A stretch of DNA of 64,000 nt from Thermosediminibacter oceani DSM 16646 (GTDB lineage Bacteria; Bacillota; Thermosediminibacteria; Thermosediminibacterales; Thermosediminibacteraceae). The notes under the pieces are model-generated. The model was not told where the DNA came from and made no database searches. It saw only the letters and a list, made by a program, of their open reading frames with translations. This document shows positions 52,255 to 61,367 of the stretch, in pieces; position 1 is the first letter of the stretch; every line of letters starts with the position of its first letter. The stretch spans positions 868,001 through 932,000 of the forward strand of contig NC_014377.1 in assembly GCF_000144645.1 (NCBI RefSeq), read 5' to 3'. The position numbers and the translations under genes were made by a program.

Positions 52255-53262
52255 ATGAATATCAGGGAAATTACCGAAGAACTGGAGGAGCGGATGCTTT
52301 CTCCTTATGCGACGCTGAGCAGCAAAACAAGGGGCAGGAAAGTAGCGGAAGAAAAGTGTACCGTCAGGACCGAATTTCAACGGGACAGAGACAGAATTCT
52401 CCACTCAAAGGCTTTCAGGCGACTGAAACACAAGACCCAGGTTTTCATCACACCTGAAGGTGACCATTACAGGACAAGATTAACCCATACCCTGGAGGTA
52501 GCGCAGATAGCGAGGACGATATCAAGGGCGTTAAGGCTCAATGAGGACCTCACCGAAGCAATCGCGTTGGGACATGATCTCGGCCACACGCCCTTCGGTC
52601 ACACGGGAGAAGTGGTCTTAAACAGGCTCATGAAGAACGGCTTCAGGCACGAAGAACAGAGCCTCAGGGTAGTCGAAGTACTCGAACAGGGGAATGGCTT
52701 AAACCTCACGTGGGAAGTGAGGGACGGCATCCTGAATCATACCAGCCGCGGTAACCCCAGTACACTGGAAGGACAGGTCGTCAAATTAGCGGATTGGATA
52801 GCGTATATAAATCACGATATAGATGACGCCATAAGGGCGGGGATACTCAGGGAAACCGACCTGCCGTCAGCCCCTATAAAAATCCTTGGCGACAAACACG
52901 CTAAGCGTATAGATACGATGATAAAAGACATAATTAACGAAAGTTTCGGAAAGCCCTTCGTCAGAATGAGCCAGGAGGTTTATTCCGCCACGGTGGAATT
53001 AAGAGAGTTCATGTTCGAGCGGGTTTACATCGGTTCTAGCGCCAAATCGCAGGAAATTAAAGCCCAGAGAATGCTGGAGCTGATGTTCGAATACTTTATA
53101 AAAAATGTAGATTCCCTACCGGCCGAATTTATCAGGATCGCGGAAAGGGAGGGTGTAGAAAGAGGAGTGTGCGATTACATTGCGGGAATGACCGACAGCT
53201 TTGCTACATACAAGTTCAGGGAAATTTTCGTGCCTTCACCATGGCCGTTAAGCAGGAAATGA
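52255..53262 (+). CDS. dgt: Deoxyguanosine triphosphate triphosphohydrolase-like protein
   Basis: The 335-residue HD-domain enzyme hydrolyses dNTPs to nucleoside and triphosphate. Motifs: RDRILHSKAFRRLKHKTQVF, RLTHTLEVAQIAR (metal His), ALGHDLGHTPFGHTGE (HD), and IAYINHDIDD. It is of the shorter, Gram-positive dGTPase-like type. ATG at 52255 is preceded by GCAGCGGAGGGC. In Firmicutes dgt often precedes dnaG and rpoD, as here. Confidence 0.92.
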   Translation: MNIREITEELEERMLSPYATLSSKTRGRKVAEEKCTVRTEFQRDRDRILHSKAFRRLKHKTQVFITPEGDHYRTRLTHTLEVAQIARTISRALRLNEDLTEAIALGHDLGHTPFGHTGEVVLNRLMKNGFRHEEQSLRVVEVLEQGNGLNLTWEVRDGILNHTSRGNPSTLEGQVVKLADWIAYINHDIDDAIRAGILRETDLPSAPIKILGDKHAKRIDTMIKDIINESFGKPFVRMSQEVYSATVELREFMFERVYIGSSAKSQEIKAQRMLELMFEYFIKNVDSLPAEFIRIAEREGVERGVCDYIAGMTDSFATYKFREIFVPSPWPLSRK

Positions 53263-53433
53263 TTGCTGAAATTAATTTTTAGTGAAAAAGAAGGAATATT
53301 TATGGTTAATGTAGAATAATCATTATGCAACAGTAAAGTTTGTATTATTTTGTAATAAGTAAAGGTCTTACCCCTAATTTGAATTTTTACGATGGCAGGG
53401 GGAGATTTTTTTTGGATTAGGCAGGTGGGCACA

Positions 53434-55266
53434 ATGAGCCTCTACCCCGAGGAGTTAATAAGGGAAGTACAGAACCGAGCAGATATTGTAGAAATCGTGT
53501 CAGATTACGTTTCGTTGAAAAAACGCGGTGAAAATTACGTGGGGCTGTGCCCTTTTCACTCGGAAAAAACTCCCTCTTTTACCATAAGCCCGAAAAAACA
53601 ACTTTTTTACTGTTTTGGTTGCGGTACGGGCGGTAATATCTTCTCATTTCTCATGAAAAAAGAGAACTGGACTTTTCCCGAAGCTGTGAGGTGGCTGGCC
53701 GAAAGGGTAGGTGTAAGACTGCCGGAAGAAGGAACCTGGGGCAAGGTATCGGAAGCTTTTAAACAAAAACGAGAAATTCTTGAAATAAATAGGTTGGCAG
53801 CTGAATTCTTTCACCAGAACCTTATAAAAACGGCAGAAGGCAAAAGAGCCCGGGAATACCTGGCGAACCGGGGTATTACTTCGGAAACCGTGGAAAAGTT
53901 TTTTCTGGGATACGCACCACCCCGCTGGGACGGTTTGATAAGGTTTATGCGGTCGAAAGGCGTAAGAGACGATTCCCTTTTAAAGGCCGGTTTGGTAATC
54001 CCTCGCAGTGACGGGAAAGGATACTATGATAGATTCAGAGACAGGGTCATTTTCCCCATAAAAGATATAACCGGCAACACGGTGGGGTTTGGCGGGAGAA
54101 TTCTGGGTGAGGGTGAGCCCAAGTACCTGAATTCGCCGGAGACCACCGTGTTTACAAAAAGGGAGCAGCTTTACGGCCTGCCGATGATAAAAAAAGGAGG
54201 CTCAAATCTTATTCTGGTAGAAGGATATATGGACTGTATTTCCCTGCATCAGAACGGTTTTACCCAAACCGTGGCCTCCCTTGGGACTTCGCTGACAGAA
54301 CAGCAGGCAAAAATTCTAAAAAGATACTCCGAAGAGGTTATTATAGCGTATGACGCAGATACGGCGGGACAGTCCGCAACCCTTCGGGGAATCGAGATTC
54401 TGGTAAAAGAAGGATTGAAGGTCAGAGTGCTGAGTTTACCCGAAGGTAAGGACCCCGATGAATTCATCCGCACAAGAGGCAAGGATGCCTTCGCCGAGCA
54501 GCTATCATCAGCGCGCAATTTTGTAGACTATAAGCTGGACCTGGCTGGGAGGGGCCTTGATCTAAAGACCCGGGACGGAAAAATAAAGTTTATAAAAAAT
54601 GCTATTTCCGTTCTGGCGGGTATCGAAAACCGGGTAGAGAGAGAACTTTATGTTCAAAAGCTTTCGGAAGAACTAAACATCCCCAGACAGGCCCTTTATG
54701 AAGAGATAAATAAAATAATAGATAGAACTACATTGCCAAACATTGGCTCTAAGTATAAAAACAGCCAATTAAGGGATAATAATAAAGAATTGACAAGATT
54801 TAAAGCGCTGTCGGGAGTTCGTAAGGCAGAAAGGGACATCCTTAGGATGATGATAGAAGACGATTCGGCAAGGGATAAAATCATGAAGAACTTAACCCCT
54901 AACAATTTCGTGGATACAAAACACAGAAAAATCGCGGAAATGATATTCGAAATGGTGAATAGAAACGAAGTCGTTACGCCCAATGGAATTTCTATTAAAT
55001 TAAAAGACGATCAGGAAACCGCCGCGGAGCTCGCGAACATTCTCATGGAAACCGCTGACATAGAAAACAGCATGGTGGACGCTCTGATCAACCGGGTAAA
55101 AGAAAATTATCTGAAGCTCGCCATAAAAAAGATTAAAAATGAAATCAACCAGGCGGAAAAAATAGGAGAGGTTAAAAAAGCTTTCAGCCTTCTGAATACC
55201 TATCACAGGCTTAAGCTTGAAATAGAACAATTAAAGAGAGACTCTTCTAGGAAGGGGGGAACCTGA
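53434..55266 (+). CDS. dnaG: DNA primase
   Basis: The 610-residue primase has an N-terminal CHC2 zinc domain (CPFHSEKTPSF and FYCFGCG), a central TOPRIM domain (LILVEGYMDCISLHQNGF, IIAYDADTAGQ) and a C-terminal DnaB-binding domain. ATG at 53434 gives the family's usual MSLYPEELI start; a TTG 42 bases earlier reads in frame without an SD. The stop overlaps an ATG at 55266 (TGATG), which is the SD-supported start of the sigma factor gene's upstream frame. Confidence 0.95.
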   Translation: MSLYPEELIREVQNRADIVEIVSDYVSLKKRGENYVGLCPFHSEKTPSFTISPKKQLFYCFGCGTGGNIFSFLMKKENWTFPEAVRWLAERVGVRLPEEGTWGKVSEAFKQKREILEINRLAAEFFHQNLIKTAEGKRAREYLANRGITSETVEKFFLGYAPPRWDGLIRFMRSKGVRDDSLLKAGLVIPRSDGKGYYDRFRDRVIFPIKDITGNTVGFGGRILGEGEPKYLNSPETTVFTKREQLYGLPMIKKGGSNLILVEGYMDCISLHQNGFTQTVASLGTSLTEQQAKILKRYSEEVIIAYDADTAGQSATLRGIEILVKEGLKVRVLSLPEGKDPDEFIRTRGKDAFAEQLSSARNFVDYKLDLAGRGLDLKTRDGKIKFIKNAISVLAGIENRVERELYVQKLSEELNIPRQALYEEINKIIDRTTLPNIGSKYKNSQLRDNNKELTRFKALSGVRKAERDILRMMIEDDSARDKIMKNLTPNNFVDTKHRKIAEMIFEMVNRNEVVTPNGISIKLKDDQETAAELANILMETADIENSMVDALINRVKENYLKLAIKKIKNEINQAEKIGEVKKAFSLLNTYHRLKLEIEQLKRDSSRKGGT

Positions 55267-55397
55267 TGGCAAGGGAAGAAAAGGAAGTTGAAAAAGTGTC
55301 AGCAGCGGCAGAGAAGAAAGCCGAAAAAGCGACCAAAGAAGAAAGCTCAGAAAAAAAAATTGAGATTAGAAAAAGACCGGGAGAAAAAGACCGATAA
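55266..55397 (+). other. SD-equipped upstream frame of rpoD ending after an A9 tract
   Basis: ATG 55266 overlaps the dnaG stop and has GGGGG six bases upstream. The frame gives 43 charged residues ([17 protein letters not shown]...) and stops at TAA 55395-55397, one base before ATG 55399 of the sigma frame. A run of nine A (55351-55359) lies within. Loss of one A, or gain of two, joins it to the sigma frame as ...[15 protein letters not shown], giving 398 residues. Confidence 0.6.
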
Positions 55398-55398
55398 G

Positions 55399-56463
55399 AT
55401 GAAAGCAGTAAAGGAACTTATAGAAAAGGGCAAGAAAACCGGAGTTCTCACTTACAAGGAAATAATGGAAACGTTAGGAGATATTGAGGATCTGGATGCC
55501 GAACAGATTGATAAGATATATGAATCCTTCGAGGATATGGGCATTGAAATTATAAATGACGCCGATGATATACCCGAATCCCTTTTGGAAGAGATTTCAG
55601 AAGTAGAGCTGGACCTTTCCATCCCCGAGGGAGTGGCCATCGATGATCCCGTGAGAATGTACCTCAAGGAGATTGGCAAAATACCTCTCCTGACGCCGGA
55701 AGAAGAAATCGAATTGGCAAAGCGCATAGAGAAGGGAGACAAAGAAGCAAAACGGCGCCTTGCCGAAGCTAACCTGAGGCTCGTTGTGAGCATTGCCAAA
55801 AGGTACGTAGGGAGGGGAATGCTGTTCCTGGATCTAATCCAGGAGGGCAATCTAGGGCTTATAAAAGCCGTGGAGAAATTCGATTACCGCAAAGGATACA
55901 AATTCAGTACCTATGCTACCTGGTGGATAAGACAAGCTATAACCCGGGCTATCGCCGACCAGGCCAGGACGATCAGAATTCCTGTCCACATGGTAGAGAC
56001 TATAAATAAACTAATAAGAGTGTCGCGCCAGCTGTTGCAGGAGCTGGGCAGGGATCCCACACCCGAAGAGATTGCGGAAGAAATGGAACTGCCTGTGGAA
56101 AAGGTGAGGGAGATTATGAAGATAGCCCAGGAGCCGGTTTCTCTCGAGACTCCAATAGGAGAGGAAGAAGACAGCCATCTGGGGGATTTTATCCCCGACG
56201 AAGAAGCGCAGGCTCCCGCCGATGCCGCCGCTTACAGGCTCTTGAGGGAGCAGCTGGAAGACGTACTGGAAACCCTAACTCCGCGGGAGGAAAAGGTGCT
56301 GAGGCTTCGTTTCGGGCTTGATGACGGCAAACCCAGGACCCTTGAAGAAGTGGGACAGGTTTTCGGTGTTACCCGGGAGAGAATCAGGCAGATAGAGGCC
56401 AAGGCCTTGAGAAAACTGCGCCATCCGAGCAGGAGCAAAAAACTGAAGGATTTTCTTGAATAA
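55399..56463 (+). CDS. rpoD: RNA polymerase principal sigma factor RpoD (SigA)
   Basis: From the ATG at 55399 the protein has 354 residues and all regions of a housekeeping sigma: region 1.1 ([15 protein letters not shown]), 1.2 ([19 protein letters not shown]), 2 ([18 protein letters not shown]), 3 and 4 ([24 protein letters not shown]). It directs polymerase to TTGACA/TATAAT promoters, as found in this window. ATG 55399 has no good SD; the SD-supported start is at 55266 in another frame, so real protein may be longer. The sigma frame also has a TTG at 55288, judged unlikely. It forms the dnaG-rpoD operon. Confidence 0.92.
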   Translation: MKAVKELIEKGKKTGVLTYKEIMETLGDIEDLDAEQIDKIYESFEDMGIEIINDADDIPESLLEEISEVELDLSIPEGVAIDDPVRMYLKEIGKIPLLTPEEEIELAKRIEKGDKEAKRRLAEANLRLVVSIAKRYVGRGMLFLDLIQEGNLGLIKAVEKFDYRKGYKFSTYATWWIRQAITRAIADQARTIRIPVHMVETINKLIRVSRQLLQELGRDPTPEEIAEEMELPVEKVREIMKIAQEPVSLETPIGEEEDSHLGDFIPDEEAQAPADAAAYRLLREQLEDVLETLTPREEKVLRLRFGLDDGKPRTLEEVGQVFGVTRERIRQIEAKALRKLRHPSRSKKLKDFLE

Positions 56464-56487
56464 AAAGCGGGGATATCCCGCTTTTTT
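56462..56487 (+). terminator. Rho-independent terminator of the dnaG-rpoD operon
   Basis: GCGGG (56467-56471) pairs with CCCGC (56477-56481), flanked by A and T runs that extend the stem (AAAA...TTTTTT). It begins just after the rpoD stop. Confidence 0.8.
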
Positions 56488-56513
56488 GCTACGTTTGATG
56501 AAAGGTGTCGGAA

Positions 56514-57269
56514 ATGAAGTTGAGCGAAAGGTTGATGGCAATAGCTCATTTAATCCCTCCGGGAACCGCTGTCGCCGACGTGGGCACCGATCATGGATAT
56601 CTCCCTATATACCTCGTGAAAAACGGGATATCCCGGAAGGCTATCGCCACCGAAGTCAGGGAAGGGCCTTTTGAGAGAGCTAGGGCTAACATCAAAAAAG
56701 CCGGCCTGGAGGAATTCATAGAAGTTCGCCTGGGCTGGGGCCTCACTCCTCTAAAACCCGGAGAGGCGGAGGTAGCGGTAATCGCTGGGATAGGTGGGGA
56801 GACTATATGGAAGATAATAGAAAAATCCCCCGATATTATAAACTCCATGTCCGCCGTCATCGTTCAACCCATGAAATACCAGCATAAGCTCAGAAAAGCT
56901 CTCATGGACCATGGCTTTAATTTCATCGAAGAGCGCGTAGTAAAAAGCGAAGACAGGTTTTACGAAATAATCGTGGTAAGGAAGGGAGATTGGGTTTCCT
57001 ACGACGAAATCGATGTGCTGGTGGGACCTGTTTTGAAAAAAAAGAAGACCCCGGAAGTCCTGGACTACATTAAAACGAGGATCGAGAGGCTGATTTTTAG
57101 GTTAAAGGAAGTAGAAGGCCGTAATACTTCATCGGCCGCTAAGGCCAGAGAGTCCATTATGAAAGAGATCGAGTTGCTGAGGGAGGTGTATAAAAATGCC
57201 GACCTGCCAGACGGTAATAAATATCATAGAGCGGCTAGCTCCGAAGAAACTGGCCCTGCAATGGGATAA
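56514..57269 (+). CDS. trmK: tRNA (adenine22-N1)-methyltransferase TrmK
   Basis: This 251-residue class I SAM enzyme has the motifs LIPPGTAVADVGTDHGYLPIYLV and VIAGIGGETIW, which define the COG2384/TrmK family. It methylates A22 in the D-loop of tRNA. A C-terminal helical extension (KTRIERLIFRLKEVE) is usual. ATG at 56514 has AAAGGTG six bases upstream; a GTG nine bases earlier is unlikely. Its 3' end overlaps the nif3-like gene by 74 bases, a long overlap also seen in relatives. Confidence 0.92.
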   Translation: MKLSERLMAIAHLIPPGTAVADVGTDHGYLPIYLVKNGISRKAIATEVREGPFERARANIKKAGLEEFIEVRLGWGLTPLKPGEAEVAVIAGIGGETIWKIIEKSPDIINSMSAVIVQPMKYQHKLRKALMDHGFNFIEERVVKSEDRFYEIIVVRKGDWVSYDEIDVLVGPVLKKKKTPEVLDYIKTRIERLIFRLKEVEGRNTSSAAKARESIMKEIELLREVYKNADLPDGNKYHRAASSEETGPAMG

Positions 57270-58308
57270 CGTAGGGCTGATGGTCGGCGATTATTCGGCA
57301 AAGGTCGACAGAATTCTTGTCGCTTTAACGGTTACGCCCGGCGTTATGAATTACGCTATAGGACGCAAAGTGGACATGATAATCTCGCACCACCCTTTCA
57401 TATTTAAACCCCTAAAATCCATAAGAAAGGATCTCCTCTCGGGGAAGATGATTTATGACGCCGTAAAAAACGATATAGTAGTTTACTCGGCCCATACCAA
57501 CCTGGATGTAGCTTCCGGCGGGGTCAACGACTTATTAGCAAGATGCCTGGAACTGGAGGGTGTGGAGGTTTTGGAGACGACCGGGGAAGAGCCGTTGAAA
57601 AAAATTGTAGTATTCGTGCCGAGGGGATATGAAGACGCCGTAAGAGATGCGATGGGAAATGCGGGCGCCGGTCATATTGGTAATTACAGCCACTGTACCT
57701 TTAATGCTGCCGGTATTGGCACTTTCAAACCTCTCGAGAAAGCAAAGCCATTTATAGGAGAGGTAGGGCAGCTGGAGCGTGTGGAAGAGGTGAGGATCGA
57801 GACGATCGCTCCTGAGTCTCTAGTAAAAAAAATAGTAAGCGCTATGCTAAAAGCTCATCCTTATGAAGAGGTGGCTTACGATGTGTACCCGGTGGAAAAC
57901 AAAGGAGGCGTCTTCGGTCTGGGGCGTATCGGATACCTTAAATCTCCCCTGACTCTCGGGGATTTATGCGAGATCATAAAGCAAAAGCTTAAAGTTAATT
58001 CCCTTAGGGTAATTGGAAGTCTTACTAAAAAGGTTTCAAAAGTCGCGGTATGCGGGGGTGCGGGGGGAGATCTCGTTTTAAAGGCGGCTTTTCTGGGAGC
58101 CGATGTCTACATTACCGGAGACGTCAAGTACCATGAGGCCGAAGAAGCGAGGACCGTCGGTATGGCTTTGATAGATGCCGGCCATTACTCGACCGAAAAA
58201 TTAATTTTAAACTTTTTAGCCGACCATTTAAAAAAGGAGCTTTCCGCGCTGGGGGAAGATGTCAGCGTAGAAGTCTACGACGAAGGCGAGCCCTTTGTAA
58301 TCGTTTGA
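57196..58308 (+). CDS. Nif3-like dinuclear metal center hexameric protein
   Basis: The 370-residue protein is of the YqfO/NIF3 family. It binds two metals through ISHHPFIF, YSAHTNLDVA and the C-terminal DAGHYSTE motif, and has an inserted PII-like domain in the middle (about 125-230). It may act as a GTP cyclohydrolase I type 2-like hydrolase or a regulator; function is not settled. ATG at 57196 lies inside trmK, behind GAGGGAGGTGT. trmK-nif3 is a fixed pair in Firmicutes. Confidence 0.92.
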   Translation: MPTCQTVINIIERLAPKKLALQWDNVGLMVGDYSAKVDRILVALTVTPGVMNYAIGRKVDMIISHHPFIFKPLKSIRKDLLSGKMIYDAVKNDIVVYSAHTNLDVASGGVNDLLARCLELEGVEVLETTGEEPLKKIVVFVPRGYEDAVRDAMGNAGAGHIGNYSHCTFNAAGIGTFKPLEKAKPFIGEVGQLERVEEVRIETIAPESLVKKIVSAMLKAHPYEEVAYDVYPVENKGGVFGLGRIGYLKSPLTLGDLCEIIKQKLKVNSLRVIGSLTKKVSKVAVCGGAGGDLVLKAAFLGADVYITGDVKYHEAEEARTVGMALIDAGHYSTEKLILNFLADHLKKELSALGEDVSVEVYDEGEPFVIV

Positions 58309-58375
58309 TAAAGGGTGGCGGTAGAAGGTGACACCCGGGTAGAACCCAGGGGTAATATATAATCAAATCAGAAAA

Positions 58376-58533
58376 ATGAAAAAAGAATACAATCAAATGA
58401 GATTGAAAAATATGAGAGAACTTGATAAAATAAAGGGTGGATTGGTAGAGCTGTGTCTTTGGTTACGATTCAGGAGGTGAGCGCCTACAGGAACATAGTA
58501 TATTGTGAAAATTGCAGGAGAATTCTCATCTAA
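58376..58533 (+). pseudogene. Decayed C4-type zinc-ribbon (DUF164-like) gene remnant
   Basis: In most Firmicutes a roughly 240-residue C4 zinc-ribbon protein lies between nif3 and rnhA. Here one frame from 58376 reads KKEYNQMRLKNMRELDKIKGGL, a piece of its coiled coil. Another frame ends at 58533 with TIQEVSAYRNIVYCENCRRILI, its C-terminal cysteine pair. The frames are joined by a shift near 58445 and the first CxxC is missing, so the gene has lost its 5' part and middle. The 58309-58549 gap holds no other gene that I can support. Confidence 0.65.
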
Positions 58534-58549
58534 CTTTACAGGAGGTATT

Positions 58550-58978
58550 ATGAGAAGGCTTACTGTATACACAGATGGAGCTTCTCGGGGAAATCCGGGT
58601 GATGCAGGAATCGGCATAGTTATACTCGATGAAAACGGCAACACTCTAAAGGAAATAAGTGATTACATTGGACAGACCACAAATAACATTGCCGAATATA
58701 CAGCTCTGGTCACTGCTTTGAAAGAGGCGCTCGAAATGGGCTGCGAAGAGATAGGCATCTTTTCCGACAGCGAGCTCATGGTCAAACAGATAAACGGTGA
58801 ATATCAGATTAAAAATGAAGGAATAAAGCGCTTGTATGCCCAGGCCATGGAGTTATTAAAAGAATTTAAGAGGTTCAGTATAAGTCACATAAGGCGGGAA
58901 CAAAATAAGAGGGCCGATGAGCTCGCCAACGAAGGTATAGATCTTGCCGTCAGCGAAGAAGAGATTATTGACTTTTAA
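58550..58978 (+). CDS. rnhA: Ribonuclease HI family protein
   Basis: The 142-residue RNase H fold protein has catalytic acids in YTDGASRGNPGDAGIG (Asp), NIAEYTALVTAL (Glu), FSDSELMVKQ (Asp) and a final KRADELAN (Asp). It cuts the RNA strand of RNA/DNA hybrids. It is the short, reverse-transcriptase-like type. ATG at 58550 stands behind ACAGGAGGTATT; the open frame extends 15 codons upstream. The end of the gene contains the rnpB promoter. Confidence 0.9.
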   Translation: MRRLTVYTDGASRGNPGDAGIGIVILDENGNTLKEISDYIGQTTNNIAEYTALVTALKEALEMGCEEIGIFSDSELMVKQINGEYQIKNEGIKRLYAQAMELLKEFKRFSISHIRREQNKRADELANEGIDLAVSEEEIIDF

Positions 58979-58996
58979 ATAAAACGGTGTTATACT
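58968..58996 (+). promoter_or_regulatory. Promoter of rnpB overlapping the rnhA stop
   Basis: TTGACT (58968-58973), a 17-base spacer and TATACT (58991-58996). The -35 is made from the last codons of rnhA. Predicted transcription start near 59003. Confidence 0.75.
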
Positions 58997-59016
58997 TATA
59001 ATCTAGCAAAATGATG

Positions 59017-59366
59017 GTGAGTAGGTCGGATGGTCGCGGGCTTATGCCCGAGGAAAGTCCGAGCTCCACAGGGCAGGGTGCTGGGTAATACCCAGTGAGG
59101 GCGACCTCAAGGAAAGTGCAACAGAAATATACCGCCCGATGGGAAGCTACCGCTTCCCGTTGGGTAAGGGTGGAAAGGTGAGGTAAGAGCTCACCAGCGG
59201 TCAGGCGACTGGCCGGCTCTGTAAACCCCACCTGGAGCAAGACCAAATAGGGGAGCACATGCGGTGGCCCGCCGCGCTCCCGGGTGTGGTCGCTAGAGGT
59301 GTCAGGCAACTGGCATCCTAGATAGATGACCATCCACGACAGAACTCGGCTTACAGACCTACTCAT
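59017..59366 (+). ncRNA. rnpB: RNase P RNA (bacterial class A)
   Basis: The RNA is recognised by GAGGAAAGTCCGAGCTCC near its 5' end and by the conserved 3' segment ACAGAACTCGGCTTACAGACCTACTC. The 5' GAGTAGGTC (59019-59027) pairs with 3' GACCTACTC (59356-59364) to form P1. The ATGCGGTGGCCCGCCGCGCT and GTCAGGCAACTGG segments fit the type A layout. It is the catalytic subunit that matures tRNA 5' ends. It lies directly after rnhA. Confidence 0.97.
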
Positions 59367-59376
59367 TCATACCGCA

Positions 59377-59410
59377 TAAAAACTCAAGGCTTTTTGGCCT
59401 TGAGTTTTTA
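59377..59410 (+). terminator. Rho-independent terminator of rnpB
   Basis: AAAAACTCAAGGC pairs with GCCTTGAGTTTTT around a TTTTTG loop. The stem's A and T runs allow use on both strands. Confidence 0.9.
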
Positions 59411-59422
59411 AATTTTATAGTC

Positions 59423-59460
59423 AAAAAAAGGTGGCCCGAATCAGCAGGATTCGGACCACC
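59423..59460 (-). terminator. Minus-strand terminator of the FmdB-like gene
   Basis: On the minus strand GGTGGTCCGAATC pairs with GATTCGGGCCACC, with one mismatch, and seven T follow. It lies six bases after the FmdB-like stop. Confidence 0.88.
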
Positions 59461-59466
59461 TTTGCT

Positions 59467-59703
59467 TTACACTGCCTTTTTATCGGAAGCTTCTTTATTT
59501 TCCGATGCACTGGAAGAAGAATCCTTATGGACGTAATCGGTTATATGAAATCCCGAACCTTTAAAAACCAAACCGACATTGCGGCTTATCAAGCGCTTTA
59601 CCGGACTGCCGCATGTGGGGCAGCTTTCCAAAGGAGATTCGGTTATTGGCTGTTCTTTTTCAAAATCCCCACAATTTGCGCATCTGTACTCGTAAAGCGG
59701 CAT
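59467..59703 (-). CDS. FmdB family zinc-ribbon protein
   Basis: The 78-residue protein has the FmdB signature MPLYEYRCANCG, the second pair CPTCGS, and a hydrophobic patch (GLVFKGSGFHITDY) usual in the family. The tail is rich in Ser, Lys and Glu. FmdB-like proteins are predicted transcription regulators with no proven role. The ATG at 59703 gives MPLYEY with GGAGG eight bases before; an ATG one codon earlier is equally near. It is divergent from the SCIFF maturase gene. Confidence 0.9.
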   Translation of the reverse strand: MPLYEYRCANCGDFEKEQPITESPLESCPTCGSPVKRLISRNVGLVFKGSGFHITDYVHKDSSSSASENKEASDKKAV

Positions 59704-59826
59704 CATTTGCACCTCCTCGTCAGCGTCATTTACAAAAGATTATATACAACGGTTTTTACTGTTTGTCAAGCCGTTTATTGCTAAAGGGTTTTGTGATAAA
59801 ATCAATGTTGAAGGGAGAGGATCTGG

Positions 59827-61218
59827 TTGAAGGGTCAGGTACATAGATTCGAAGTATGGGATACAAAAATGGTTTTTGATGTAAACAGCGGTTCCGTTTT
59901 CGAAGTTGACGACCTGGTCTACGACGTGCTGGAATTTTACGGGGAAAAAAAGCCGCAGGAGATAGTATACAGGTTGAAGGATAAATACGAAGAATCGGAT
60001 ATAATCGAAGCGATAAAAGAGCTGGATGAATTGAAGGCAAGGGGTTTCCTTTTTGTAGAGGCGGATCTTACCCGGGCCCTCGAGGGCCTGAGGCAGAAGA
60101 AAAACGTGAAAGCCCTCTGCCTTAACGTTGCCCACGACTGTAATCTAAGATGCAAATATTGTTTTGCGTCCAAAGGCCACTATAATGGGGAAAGGCGACT
60201 AATGGATAAAAAGGTGGCCCAAAGTGCCGTAGATTTTTTGATAGAACACTCCGGAAATCTGAAAAACTTGGAAGTGGATTTTTTCGGTGGCGAGCCTCTG
60301 ATGGCTTTTGATACCATCAAATACGTGATTTCGTATGCCAGGAGCCTCGAGGACAGGTGCGGCAAAAGATTTCATTTTACCGTTACCACCAACTGCACTA
60401 TACTCAACGATGAGATTATCGATTACCTTCACGAAAATATGGACAACATCGTCATGAGTCTTGACGGAAGAAAGCGGGTAAACGATGCGATCCGCGTAAA
60501 GGCCGATGGATCGGGCAGTTACGACCAGGTGGTGGAAAATATAAAGAGGATCGTCAAACTCAGGAAGAGGGACGGTAAGGATTATTACGTCAGGGGGACG
60601 TTCACCAGACACAATTTAGACTTTGCCGAAGACGTCTTTCACCTGGCCGATCTCGGGTTCGGCGAGATATCCATAGAACCCGTCGTTGGATCGGAAGGGG
60701 ATCACCTGATCGGATACGGCGATCTAGAGACCATATACCAACAGTACGATAGAATTGCGAGAGAATATATTTACAGGAAAAATTCAGGCCGAAACCCCTT
60801 CAGGTTCTACCACTTTAATGTAGATATTTACAACGGTCCATGCATCTATAAAAGGCTTTCCGCCTGCGGGGCCGGAAGAGACTACCTCGCTGTTACTCCG
60901 GAGGGCGACATATATCCATGCCACCAGTTCATAGGCTACAGGGAATTTTATATGGGAAACGTATTTGAGAAAAAATTGAACGCTGAAGTCATCGATAAAT
61001 TAAACAATACCCATGTGCTTGCAAAATCCGAGTGCGAGTCGTGTTGGGCCAGGTTTTTGTGCAGCGGTGGCTGCAGCGCAAATAATTATCAAATAAACGG
61101 AGACCTGAATGTACCTTACGATATAGCCTGTAGGCTCCAGAAAAAGAGAATCGAATATGCAATTTATCTCAGCGCGAAAACCGGGAAGGAAAGGGGTAGC
61201 GAAGCCCTACGGTGCTAA
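59827..61218 (+). CDS. SCIFF peptide maturase (radical SAM/SPASM)
   Basis: The 463-residue enzyme belongs to the thioether-forming SCIFF maturase family (CteB-like). An N-terminal RiPP-recognition domain (about 1-80, VFDVNSGSVFEVDD) precedes the radical SAM motif CNLRCKYC near 102-109 and the FFGGEPL motif. The C-terminal SPASM domain (CHQF, CESCWARFLCSGGC) binds two more clusters. It links Cys sulfur to another residue in a 45-residue, six-Cys precursor. No such precursor is encoded beside it here. TTG start behind GGGAGAGG. Confidence 0.9.
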   Translation: MKGQVHRFEVWDTKMVFDVNSGSVFEVDDLVYDVLEFYGEKKPQEIVYRLKDKYEESDIIEAIKELDELKARGFLFVEADLTRALEGLRQKKNVKALCLNVAHDCNLRCKYCFASKGHYNGERRLMDKKVAQSAVDFLIEHSGNLKNLEVDFFGGEPLMAFDTIKYVISYARSLEDRCGKRFHFTVTTNCTILNDEIIDYLHENMDNIVMSLDGRKRVNDAIRVKADGSGSYDQVVENIKRIVKLRKRDGKDYYVRGTFTRHNLDFAEDVFHLADLGFGEISIEPVVGSEGDHLIGYGDLETIYQQYDRIAREYIYRKNSGRNPFRFYHFNVDIYNGPCIYKRLSACGAGRDYLAVTPEGDIYPCHQFIGYREFYMGNVFEKKLNAEVIDKLNNTHVLAKSECESCWARFLCSGGCSANNYQINGDLNVPYDIACRLQKKRIEYAIYLSAKTGKERGSEALRC

Positions 61219-61367
61219 GTTCGACCAAAAAGCGACAATTTTCTTACAATTTATATCAAAGTATAAAAATAAGAACGTAATATGGTGATAGATGTAAAAA
61301 AAGCCGAAAGATGGTAATAATGCTAAAATAATACATATATAATGGGAATAAATGGAACACACTGTCT

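Noticed and set aside
55288-55398. TTG at 55288 as start of rpoD.
   Set aside because: It would give an Arg/Lys/Gln-rich leader ([13 protein letters not shown]) unlike sigma factors. It is the out-of-frame reading of the SD-supported leader.
58965-59366. A 133-codon minus-strand frame opposite the RNase P RNA.
   Set aside because: The region is fully explained by rnpB on the plus strand. The frame has no SD and its codon pattern follows RNA structure.
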